Source: Patescibacteria group bacterium
GTDB lineage: Bacteria; Patescibacteriota; Patescibacteriia; JAGVFQ01
Length of the DNA: 44,109 nucleotides
Direction of reading: 5' to 3'
NCBI GenBank assembly: GCA_020057505.1
Contig: JAGVFQ010000019.1
Coordinates: 1-44,109 of the forward strand
Under the pieces are notes generated by a model. It did not search any database. It was not told the origin of the DNA and worked only from the letters and a program-made list of their open reading frames with translations. The position numbers were made by a program, and so were the translations under genes. Positions 35,967 to 44,109 of this stretch are shown here, in pieces. Position 1 is the stretch's first letter. Each line of letters opens with the position of its first letter.

Positions 35967-36935
35967 TTATTTCTTTAAATTCTCTAATATTTTTATGTCG
36001 GCATCCACCATCATCTTCGCCAGCTCCTCAAAAGAAACTTTCGCCTGCCAGCCGAGAACCTGCTTGGCTTTGCTCGCGTCGGCAATGAGCGAATCAACAT
36101 CCGCCGGACGAATAAAATTCGGATCAGTCTCAATATAATCCTCAAAATTCAAACCGACATGGAGAAAAGCCGCGCGGCAAAAATCACGGACCGAATGCGA
36201 GACACCCGTGCCGATAACAAAATCATCGGCCCTATCCTGCTGCAGCATCATCCAAGCCGCTTCCACGTAATCGCCGGCAAAGCCCCAATCACGCTTGGCT
36301 TCCAAATTTCCCAATTTTAATTTTTGCGCCAACCCAAGCTTGATTTTGGCCACGCCGTGAGAAATTTTTCTTGTGACAAATTCTAATCCGCGCCTAGGTG
36401 ATTCATGATTAAATAATATTCCGGAACAATTAAACATATTATAACTCTCGCGATAATTGACCGTAATATAATGGCCATAAACCTTGGCCACGCCATAAGG
36501 GCTCCGCGGATAAAAAGGCGTTAACTCGTTTTGCGGCGTTGCCCGTACTTTGCCGAACATTTCCGATGATGAAGCTTGATAAAATCTCGCTGGTGTATCC
36601 AAACGCCGGATAGCTTCAAGAACCCTGGTTACGCCCAAGGCGGTAAATTCTCCCGTCAAGACAGGCTGATTCCAGGAAGTAGGCACAAAAGACTGCGCGG
36701 CCAGATTGTAAACCTCATCCGGCTTGGCTTTTTCCAAAGCTTCATTCAATGAGCTTTGATCCAGCAAATCGCCCTGCAAAAACTCTATCTCATCTTTAAC
36801 GTGGTTTATCCTTTCCAAATTTTCTTGGCTTGACCGACGAATTAGCCCATAAACTTTGTAATCTTTTTTTAATAAAAATTCGGCCAGATAAGAGCCGTCT
36901 TGGCCGGTAATGCCGGTAATTAACGCTTTTTTCAT
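35967..36935 (-). CDS. gmd: GDP-mannose 4,6-dehydratase
   Basis: [34 protein letters not shown]...[12 protein letters not shown]...[25 protein letters not shown]...FNHESPRRG. Confidence 0.95.
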   Translation of the reverse strand: MKKALITGITGQDGSYLAEFLLKKDYKVYGLIRRSSQENLERINHVKDEIEFLQGDLLDQSSLNEALEKAKPDEVYNLAAQSFVPTSWNQPVLTGEFTALGVTRVLEAIRRLDTPARFYQASSSEMFGKVRATPQNELTPFYPRSPYGVAKVYGHYITVNYRESYNMFNCSGILFNHESPRRGLEFVTRKISHGVAKIKLGLAQKLKLGNLEAKRDWGFAGDYVEAAWMMLQQDRADDFVIGTGVSHSVRDFCRAAFLHVGLNFEDYIETDPNFIRPADVDSLIADASKAKQVLGWQAKVSFEELAKMMVDADIKILENLKK

Positions 36936-36953
36936 ATAAATATTATGGATTAA

Positions 36954-37757
36954 TTATTTTTGAGCTTCTATAAGTAAACCGTTTCCTCTGTCTTTATTAT
37001 ATATATCAACAAGAGAAATAAACAACAACAAAGGAAAAAATAAAGCGGCAATAGGATAAAAACTCAATAATATTTGATTGATCTCCCAGCACCAAGAAGC
37101 CACCCGGCCAAAAGTTTCCTGCACGCTGATATTTTTAAAATTGTTTTTTTCAAGCATCTGGCTGATTTCTTCTTTAGTATATCCTTCGCGCACGTGCGTC
37201 TCATAGGTCCATTGCTTTAAATTTTTAAAATGGCGCAGTTGATTTTTCTGTGGCAGATGCAGAACGAGATATCCGCATGGCTTAAGCGCGAGAAAAAAAT
37301 TATTTATCGCCGATCGATCGTCTTCCACGTGTTCCAAAACATCCTGCGAACAGATTAAATCATATTTATTTTCGCCCAAATTTTTCGTAATATCACCCGC
37401 GAAAAAATTAATATTTTTTATATCCAAACCTTTCTTTACTTTTTCGGAAGATTGGATATTCTTCTCATCAATATCGCAAGCGTCAATCGTCGCTAGCGGG
37501 TATCTTCGCGCGAGCCAAATTGTCGTTGTGCCAATACCCGAGCCGGCTTCAAGAATATTTTTAAAATCTTTATCCCGAAGCGCGCGCCTCAAATGCGCGG
37601 CGCGGATTCTCAAACCTAATTCGGGCAAACCGAATATTCTCACGTAAATTTTAATCAACGGCTCTAATATTTTTTTGATCTTGCTTTTTTTATGAAAATT
37701 CTCTTCGGCAATCGCGAGAGGTATTTCCAAAAAATCAGCATATTCGCTCCCAAACAT
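36954..37757 (-). CDS. Class I SAM methyltransferase
   Basis: NILEAGSGIGTTTIWLARRYP...LICSQDVLEHVEDDRSAINNFFLALKPCG. Confidence 0.88.
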   Translation of the reverse strand: MFGSEYADFLEIPLAIAEENFHKKSKIKKILEPLIKIYVRIFGLPELGLRIRAAHLRRALRDKDFKNILEAGSGIGTTTIWLARRYPLATIDACDIDEKNIQSSEKVKKGLDIKNINFFAGDITKNLGENKYDLICSQDVLEHVEDDRSAINNFFLALKPCGYLVLHLPQKNQLRHFKNLKQWTYETHVREGYTKEEISQMLEKNNFKNISVQETFGRVASWCWEINQILLSFYPIAALFFPLLLFISLVDIYNKDRGNGLLIEAQK

Positions 37758-37762
37758 AAATT

Positions 37763-38503
37763 TTATTTCTTTAAAGAATTTCTGAGTCTTCTGAATTCTT
37801 TTAAATAATTAAAAGTCATTTCGATAATCGAGCCGCGGCTTTTGCGGCCGCCAAAATTATGTTCCTTCCAAATTACGGCTAACTCTTTTATTTTATAACC
37901 GCCCTTTTCTGCGAGAAGAACGAGCTCTGTATCAAATGTCCAGCTCATATTCTTTATTAATGGCACTATTTCGTTTAAGACTCTTCGATTAATACCCTTG
38001 AATCCGCAAGCGGTGTCATGAGCCATAACCCTAAAATATATTCTCAAAATAAACGCCAAAATTCGGGAAATAATCTTTCTTACAAACGGCCGACTGACCT
38101 TTGATTCGAGCAAATGCCGCGAGCCGATTGTCACATCATTACCTCCTTCAATCGATTCAACTAACTTAGTAAAAGCACTCAAGTCGGTGGCCAAATCCGC
38201 ATCCATAAAGATATTAATATCAGCCGGAAAAGCCTGCCATGCCTTGATTACTCCCAAACCTTTACCCTTTTGATTTAAAAAATAATATTTTATTTTATCA
38301 GAGCTCGCCGCCAGTTCTTTGGCGATAACCGCGGTCTGATCATTGGAGTTATTATCAGAAATAATTATTGACCAATCATAATTATCAAAATTATTTTTCA
38401 AATATTCCAAAATCTCCAGTATATTTTTTCTTAATACTTTTTCTTCATTATAAACCGGCACGACAACGGAAATTATTTTAGATTTTATTTCCTCTCCTGG
38501 CAT
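37763..38503 (-). CDS. GT2 glycosyltransferase, polyprenyl-phosphate-sugar synthase type
   Basis: ISVVVPVYNEEKVLRKNILEILEYL...FMDADLATDLSAF...TACGFKGINRRV. Confidence 0.88.
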   Translation of the reverse strand: MPGEEIKSKIISVVVPVYNEEKVLRKNILEILEYLKNNFDNYDWSIIISDNNSNDQTAVIAKELAASSDKIKYYFLNQKGKGLGVIKAWQAFPADINIFMDADLATDLSAFTKLVESIEGGNDVTIGSRHLLESKVSRPFVRKIISRILAFILRIYFRVMAHDTACGFKGINRRVLNEIVPLIKNMSWTFDTELVLLAEKGGYKIKELAVIWKEHNFGGRKSRGSIIEMTFNYLKEFRRLRNSLKK

Positions 38504-39749
38504 AAAAAATATAATATAAAATATATGCTAACAAAAGATAAAGCATCACGCCATTCATTATATAAATAATCTGATTGATGTTTTGATGAAAAAAATAAAT
38601 TAGAATGATTTGCAGCAAGATACCCGAACCCAATAAATAAATATGCTTAAGTTTGTGTATCGAAAGCATATATTGGGCTAATAGATTTACGAGAGAAAAA
38701 AGAAACATTGCAAGCCCGAACCAGCTGAGATAAGGCGCTATAGCCAAATACTTTGATCCTATTAATATTTTGACAATCTGCTCCGGCAAAACACTATAAA
38801 AAAATAATAGGGAGACGGAAATTAAACTGACTAAAATTAGAGAATCTCTTAAAATCAAATTATGATTGCCGTTTTTTTTGTGCGCTTCCGCCGCCATAGG
38901 AAACATTACGGCAATGATAATACCCGTAGCAAAAATAATTACTCGGCCCAGGATAGATAGAGCGCCGTATTGGCCAGCCACGTCAGGCGATAAAAAGTGC
39001 TTCACCATTATTACGTCTATACTATAATACAACGTGATAAATAGCAAAAGAAAAAAAGAAGGCACAAAAAAATTAAAAACCTCTTTAATTTCCGGCCTTT
39101 CAAAAATAAAATCTTTTTCTTTATATTCAAAAATGTCTTTTAAAAAAAATAACACCAGAGAATAACCAGCAAATAAAGACAAGAATATCGCCGCCATGGC
39201 GCCATTGAGACCGAGCCCAATTTTCACGAGCGCGATAACGATCAGTAATTTGGCGATAACCTCGACAATTCCGCTGATAGATATCTCTTTAAAAGCCTGC
39301 AGGCCCTGCAGTATCCCTTTATTCAAAGTATAAGACAGGGTAAAAACCAACGTCAGACCCAAAATCATCACCGCGAGTGTTGATTCTATTTTAAGGAAGT
39401 TGGCGACCTCGCCGCTAAAGAGAATAAAAAATAAAAATAAAATAAACCCCAAGAAAAATAATCCGCGATTAGCCGACTTTAATAAAGCGTGAATTTTGCC
39501 AAAATTATTTTCCGCTTTATAACCGGCGACGAATTTAACAACCACAAGCATGAGCGCGCTTGATGGTATGGAAATCAAATAAAAAACGGAGATCAATGAT
39601 TCAAAAGAACCGAAAGAAGCGACATCAAGCATTCTCCCCAGAATCAGATGAAAAAAATAATTACCGAAACTAATGAGTATTGTTCCGATGGAAAAAATAA
39701 AACTGTTTTTTACCATCTGATTAGAACTGATTTTTGATAAAATAGTCAT
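38478..39749 (-). CDS. MOP-family polysaccharide flippase (Wzx-like)
   Basis: 423 aa, multi-TM, LILGRMLDVASFGSFESLISVFYL. Confidence 0.88.
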   Translation of the reverse strand: MTILSKISSNQMVKNSFIFSIGTILISFGNYFFHLILGRMLDVASFGSFESLISVFYLISIPSSALMLVVVKFVAGYKAENNFGKIHALLKSANRGLFFLGFILFLFFILFSGEVANFLKIESTLAVMILGLTLVFTLSYTLNKGILQGLQAFKEISISGIVEVIAKLLIVIALVKIGLGLNGAMAAIFLSLFAGYSLVLFFLKDIFEYKEKDFIFERPEIKEVFNFFVPSFFLLLFITLYYSIDVIMVKHFLSPDVAGQYGALSILGRVIIFATGIIIAVMFPMAAEAHKKNGNHNLILRDSLILVSLISVSLLFFYSVLPEQIVKILIGSKYLAIAPYLSWFGLAMFLFSLVNLLAQYMLSIHKLKHIYLLGSGILLQIILIYFFHQNINQIIYIMNGVMLYLLLAYILYYIFYARRGNKI

Positions 39750-39828
39750 CAGAAAAACAATAATATAAAATTCTTAGAAGATAACTAGATATGCGTTTTA
39801 GTTATAATAAAATCAAATTTAATATCAA

Positions 39829-39861
39829 CTAGTCCGCTGAAGCCGTAGCGAAGGCGGATTA
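39829..39861. repeat. Palindromic repeat (TCCGCTGAAGCCGTAGCGAAGGCGGA)
   Basis: CCGC...GCGG arms; immediately downstream of the PfkB gene. Confidence 0.6.
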
Positions 39862-39862
39862 A

Positions 39863-40810
39863 TTAAATCTTTACCTCGGCACCAAAGTTAGTGCGATAAC
39901 GCTCTCGGAATTCTTTTAAGCTATAGCTATGCTCCTGCGTGCCATAATATTCCACCGGGTAAACCGCCGCGAGCGAACCAAGGTTGCCGCATTCTTCAAG
40001 AGATAAATTATTAATCAAGCCTTTGATAAAACCGGCGCGATAAGCGTCGCCCGCCCCAGTCGGATCAACAATTTTTTTCGCTTTGACCGGCCTAATCTTT
40101 ATAGTTTCAGTTTTGATTTTAATCAATGAACCCTGGCTACCAAGAGTGATAATGAAAATTCCCGCGCTTTTTACTAGTTGATTAAGAGCCAAATTAGTTG
40201 TTTTAAAAATTAATTCTTGCTCATAATCATTGCCGATCACCACCTTGGCGTATTTTATCGCTTTCATTAATTCACTTTTGGAAAAAGTCGGCAGTTGCTG
40301 CCCCGGATCAAAAATATATTCAATGCCAAACTTTATGTAATCGCTGATTTTTCTCATCATACCCTCTTTGTTTTCCGGCGAAATAATGGCAAGCACCTTT
40401 CCTTTGTATTTATTCAATTCGGCCGCATTCAACAAATTAAAATCAATCATCGAACCGGGGTGAAAACCGGTTATTTGATTATCATCTTTATCGGTCATGA
40501 TATAGGCGCTCGCGGTTTTTTCTTTTTTTACAATTTTAATTTTTGAATAATTTATTTTATTTTTTTTCCACCAAGCAAAATAATTCTTTTTATCCTCGCC
40601 GATGGTGGCGATAACTAAAGGATCTTCGCCGAGCAATTTCAAACTATAAGCGATGTTGCCAGCCGTACCGCCAAAATTTTCCCTGATGCCGTTGATTAGA
40701 AAACTAACGCTCAGTTTGTGAATTTTATCCGGCAAAATATGGTCTTTAAAAAATCCCGGAAAATCCATAATCCGGTCATAAGAAATTGATCCTGAAACGA
40801 GTATCTTCAT
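39863..40810 (-). CDS. PfkB-family carbohydrate/nucleoside kinase
   Basis: NFGGTAGNIAYSLKLLGEDPLVIATIGED...VDPTGAGDAYRAGFIKGL. Confidence 0.93.
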   Translation of the reverse strand: MKILVSGSISYDRIMDFPGFFKDHILPDKIHKLSVSFLINGIRENFGGTAGNIAYSLKLLGEDPLVIATIGEDKKNYFAWWKKNKINYSKIKIVKKEKTASAYIMTDKDDNQITGFHPGSMIDFNLLNAAELNKYKGKVLAIISPENKEGMMRKISDYIKFGIEYIFDPGQQLPTFSKSELMKAIKYAKVVIGNDYEQELIFKTTNLALNQLVKSAGIFIITLGSQGSLIKIKTETIKIRPVKAKKIVDPTGAGDAYRAGFIKGLINNLSLEECGNLGSLAAVYPVEYYGTQEHSYSLKEFRERYRTNFGAEVKI

Positions 40811-40875
40811 ATAGTTTAGATGCTAATAATGCGAATTAATATAATCCGAATTTCAAATCCATCTTAATGACGCTT

Positions 40876-41021
40876 TTTGTCATTGCGAGGAGTGACCCGC
40901 GGGAGCGAGCCTACTCCGCCGAAGCTGCTTCGGCTACGAAGGCTGGACGTGGCAATCTTCGGCATTTAGCTAGAGGAACGAGATTGCTTCACTCCGCTGC
41001 GGCTACGTTCGCAATGGCAGA
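40876..41021. repeat. CATTGCGAGG-type dispersed repeat
   Basis: GTCATTGCGAGGAGTGACCCGCGGGAGCGA...GTGGCAATCTTCGG...GAGATTGCTTCACTCCGCTGCGGCTACGTTCGCAATGGCAG. Confidence 0.8.
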
Positions 41022-41056
41022 TCACCTTGATTCGTACATTCGTGTTAATTCGTGTG

Positions 41057-43486
41057 TCATATCACGATGCTCACTAATTTCCCCTTCACATAAATAATTT
41101 TCTTCGGCTCCTTGCCACCCGTCCACTGCTTCACTTTTTCACTGGCCAAAATAATTTTTTTAATTTCCTCTTCGCTCGCCTCGGCCGCAACAATAATCCT
41201 GTCGCGCAATTTGCCATTGATCTGCACGACGATTTCTATTTCTTTGTCTTTAATTAAATTTGAATCAAACTTCGGCCAACTTTCCAAATGAATACTTTTT
41301 TTGTTACCGATATTAGCCCAAAGTTCCTCAGCAATAAAGGGCGCGAAAGGAGCGAGAATTACTAAAAATTTCTCCCAAATATTTTGCGGTATTTCCTGTA
41401 ATTTATAACATTCATTGGCAAAAATCATCAAACTCGAAACCGCCGTGTTAAAAGACATAGTCTCAATATCTTCGCCAACTTTCTTGATGGTCTTATGCAG
41501 CAAATGAGTTAATTCAGTATTCGTGCTTTTATTCGTGTTCAATCCGCGTTTTATTCGCGTGCTCACCTCCCACATACGAATTAAAAACCGATAACACCCG
41601 TTCAACCCTTTTTCATCCCAAGGAATCGCCTGATCAAATGGCCCCATAAACATTTCATAAAGCCGAAGGGTGTCGGCCCCAAAATTTGCCACTACCGCAT
41701 CGGGATTTACCACATTGCCTTTTGACTTGGACATTTTCACTCCGCCCGTGCCCAAGACCATGCCCTGCGACGTGCGCTTTTGATATGGCTCACTATTAGG
41801 AATGACGCCAATATCATAAAAAAATTTATTCCAAAAACGAGAATACAAAAGATGCAAAGTAGTATGCTCCATGCCGCCGTTATACCAATCCACCGGCGCC
41901 CAATAATCTAATTTTTCCCGGCTGGCAAATTCTTTGTCATTTTTCGGATCAATATAACGCAAGAAATACCAAGACGACCCGGCCCAATTCGGCATGGTGT
42001 CAGTCTCTCTTCTAGCTGGCCCGCCGCACTTTGGGCATTTGGTCTTCACCCATTTTTCGATTCCCGCCAAAGGCGACTCGCCCGTATCCGTTGGCTCGTA
42101 ATTTTTAACATCGGGCAGTTTCACCGGCAAATCTTTTTCGGACACCGGCACTTCGCCGCATTTCTCGCAAAAAATAATCGGGATCGGCTCGCCCCAATAA
42201 TGCTGGCGGGAAAAAATCCAATCGCGGAGATGAAAATTGACTACATATTTTCCCATGCCTTGAGCAACAATAAAATCAGCAACTGCTTTGCGCGCCTGAA
42301 GAGTATCCATACCAGTGAATTGGCCAGCATTTATCATAATGCCTTCACCAATATAAGCTTCCTTCATATCTTCCACTTTAATTTCTGAATCTTGGGGTTG
42401 GATTACCAGCTTTAAAGGCAAATTATATTTTTTGGCAAATTCAAAATCGCGTTCATCATGAGTGGGTGTACATTTAACAATACCAGTACCATAATCCATA
42501 ATGGCGAAATTGGCGATATAAAGTGGCATTTTCCAACCAGTCAGATTATTAATCACATATCTGCCGATAAAATATCCTTCTTTTTTCTTTTCCACATTCA
42601 AACGATCTTTAATTTTATCCTGAATACAATTTTTGATAAATTCATTAGCTCCTTTTTCATATTCTGTTCCTTTGACTAATTGCTCAATAATCGGATGCTC
42701 TGGAGCAATGACCATAAAAGTTGCACCCCAAGTAGTGTGAGGCCAGGTAGTAAAAGTTGCCAGCTTAATATCCATACTATCGACCTGCCAATATTCTTCA
42801 AGACCTTCCGATCGCCCGATCCAATTCGCCTGCTGAATTTTTATTTTTTCCAAATAATCAACTGTTTTCAAATCTTCAAGCAGCTTGTCAGCATATTTGG
42901 TAATCGCTAAGAGCCATTGCTCTTTGTCTCTTTTTTCCGTGGTACCGCCACAGCGTTCGCATTTGCCGTCCACCACTTCCTCATTCGCCAATCCAACTTT
43001 ACAAGACAAACACCAATTGATCGGCATTTTCTTTTTGTAGGCTAAACCATGCTTGTAGAGCTGCAAAAAAATCCACTGCGTCCATTTGTAATATTTTGGA
43101 TCAGTCGTATTGATTTCCCGCTCCCAATCAAAAGAAAAGCCGAGCGACTTCAGTTGGCGCCGGAAAGTATCAGTGTTTCTCTTGGTAACAATTTTCGGAT
43201 GAAGACCGTTCTTAATGGCATAATTTTCTGTCGGCAAACCAAAAGCGTCCCAACCAATGGGATAGAGCACATTGTATCCGTCCATGCGGCGCTTGCGGGC
43301 GACAATATCCATGGCCGTATAGCTCCGCACATGCCCGGCATGGAGTCCGTCGCCGGAAGGATAAGGGAATTCGACTAAGGCATAATATTTGGGCTTTTCG
43401 CCAAAATCAAGAGCTTGATATATTTTCTCTTTCTCCCATTTTTTCTGCCATTTTGGCTCAATTTTTTTATGGTTATATTTTTTCAT
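41057..43486 (-). CDS. leuS: Leucyl-tRNA synthetase
   Basis: 809 aa; FPYPSGDGLHAGHVRSYTAMDI, KMSKSKGNVVNPD. Confidence 0.97.
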   Translation of the reverse strand: MKKYNHKKIEPKWQKKWEKEKIYQALDFGEKPKYYALVEFPYPSGDGLHAGHVRSYTAMDIVARKRRMDGYNVLYPIGWDAFGLPTENYAIKNGLHPKIVTKRNTDTFRRQLKSLGFSFDWEREINTTDPKYYKWTQWIFLQLYKHGLAYKKKMPINWCLSCKVGLANEEVVDGKCERCGGTTEKRDKEQWLLAITKYADKLLEDLKTVDYLEKIKIQQANWIGRSEGLEEYWQVDSMDIKLATFTTWPHTTWGATFMVIAPEHPIIEQLVKGTEYEKGANEFIKNCIQDKIKDRLNVEKKKEGYFIGRYVINNLTGWKMPLYIANFAIMDYGTGIVKCTPTHDERDFEFAKKYNLPLKLVIQPQDSEIKVEDMKEAYIGEGIMINAGQFTGMDTLQARKAVADFIVAQGMGKYVVNFHLRDWIFSRQHYWGEPIPIIFCEKCGEVPVSEKDLPVKLPDVKNYEPTDTGESPLAGIEKWVKTKCPKCGGPARRETDTMPNWAGSSWYFLRYIDPKNDKEFASREKLDYWAPVDWYNGGMEHTTLHLLYSRFWNKFFYDIGVIPNSEPYQKRTSQGMVLGTGGVKMSKSKGNVVNPDAVVANFGADTLRLYEMFMGPFDQAIPWDEKGLNGCYRFLIRMWEVSTRIKRGLNTNKSTNTELTHLLHKTIKKVGEDIETMSFNTAVSSLMIFANECYKLQEIPQNIWEKFLVILAPFAPFIAEELWANIGNKKSIHLESWPKFDSNLIKDKEIEIVVQINGKLRDRIIVAAEASEEEIKKIILASEKVKQWTGGKEPKKIIYVKGKLVSIVI
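41518..41563. repeat. TTCGTG-type repeat inside leuS
   Basis: tattcgtgcttttattcgtgttcaatccgcgttttattcgcgtgctc encodes STRIKRGLNTNKSTNTE. Confidence 0.6.
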
Positions 43487-43498
43487 AATAAAAATGTC

Positions 43499-43521
43499 AT
43501 CCTGAGGTTCTCGAAGGATGT
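43499..43521. repeat. CATCCTGAGG...AAGGATG palindromic repeat fragment
   Basis: catcctgaggttctcgaaggatg between leuS and the RT remnant. Confidence 0.55.
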
Positions 43522-43549
43522 TCTTTTATTTACAATAATTTTACTCTTT

Positions 43550-43744
43550 TTAACTGTTTTTCGCAAGAATAAAATTAAGGTTGGCCAAATTTTCGTGAAG
43601 CGATATAATATTATCCATAAGCCACAGACTAAAAAACTCCACGTCTAGTTTTGATCTTTTGCCGCAGACAAATTCTTTCCACGCCAAAAGCAAATTTTCT
43701 AATGAAATAATTTCTTCAAATTTATGAGTGAATTGAATTTTCAT
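43550..43744 (-). pseudogene. Truncated DGR reverse transcriptase (N-terminal remnant)
   Basis: MKIQFTHKFEEIISLENLLLAWKEFVCGKRSKLDVEFFSLWLMDNIISLHENLAN aligns with RT 3119-4225 residues 1-55, then diverges to LNFILAKNS-stop. Confidence 0.88.
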
Positions 43745-44109
43745 AAAAATATTCCCTTTAAGTCGCCCCCCCCAACGGCCTGCCAACAGTGATTGAGAAA
43801 GAAAAGGAGGCATATCAATATTGGTTGAAATTATATCAAAACTTCCCTAAAATCGAGCGCTTCGGCATCGGGCAAAAAATATCGCAACTATTCATCAACG
43901 TTCTTGAATTAAGCTTCACCGCTGCCTATCTGCCACCCGATCAAAAAATAATTTTACTGGCAAAAACTATATCGCGGCTCGATGTCTTAAAATTTTTCGT
44001 CCAATTAGCCTGGGAGAACAAATTGATTCCGAATGAAAAATATATAGAGCTTTCCCAAAAACTGGAAGCAATCGGCCGTATGCTTGGCGGCTGGAAAAAA
44101 GGATTGCAA
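43724..44109 (+). CDS. avd: Second Avd-like gene, continues past window; open part at least 43789-44109 (GTG start), ATG leader out of frame across C8
   Basis: VIEKEKEAYQYWLKLYQNFPKIERFGIGQKISQLFINVLELSFTAAYLPPDQKIILLAKTISRLDVLKFFVQLAWENKLIPNEKYIELSQKLEAIGRMLGGWKKGLQ; not in ORF track. Confidence 0.8.
43766..43773. repeat. Homopolymer tract C8 at the second RT/avd junction
   Basis: Direct read: aagtcgCCCCCCCCaacggc. Confidence 0.9.

Noticed and set aside
40867-41097. 76-aa plus-strand ORF between pfkB and leuS
   Set aside because: Translation of the CATTGCGAGG-type repeat; no independent coding evidence.

Overview
The window looks like an AT-rich Candidate Phyla Radiation (Patescibacteria/Parcubacteria-like) chromosome segment; this taxonomic call is inference from gene content and style. 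From left to right it contains: (1) a str-type ribosomal block on the minus strand (fusA 5' end, rpsG, rpsL), with a GxxExxY gene between fusA and rpsG flanked by a ~31-bp inverted repeat; an M50 protease; rpmB on the plus strand (missing from the ORF track); and tRNA-Pro(GGG). (2) A 157-nt structured RNA at 2917-3073 that looks like 6S RNA, with its own promoter and terminator. (3) A diversity-generating retroelement (DGR) at about 3119-5881: RT (minus), divergent Avd (plus), TR at 4673-4787, and a target gene with VR at 5102-5216. TR and VR are 115 bp each and differ at 17 positions, all at template adenines. (4) An IS481-like element, ndk, a split comEC system, and palindrome-rich intergenic DNA. 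(5) A ~29-kb co-directional surface-glycan cluster: two ~980-aa membrane-protein paralogues, a GT2-methyltransferase-kinase fusion resembling WbdD, many GTs and methyltransferases, a Wbp/Wlb-like amino-sugar module, gmd and a flippase. (6) A PfkB kinase, leuS, and at the right edge a second, decayed DGR module (truncated RT plus an Avd continuing past the window). The most unusual observations are: both DGR modules carry a poly-C tract (C11 and C8) at the RT/avd junction, where a one-base change would join a conserved ATG leader in frame to Avd; the RT gene carries an in-frame 81-bp palindromic repeat; and repeat-derived sequence encodes parts of ComEC and LeuS. All alignments and counts were made by eye.
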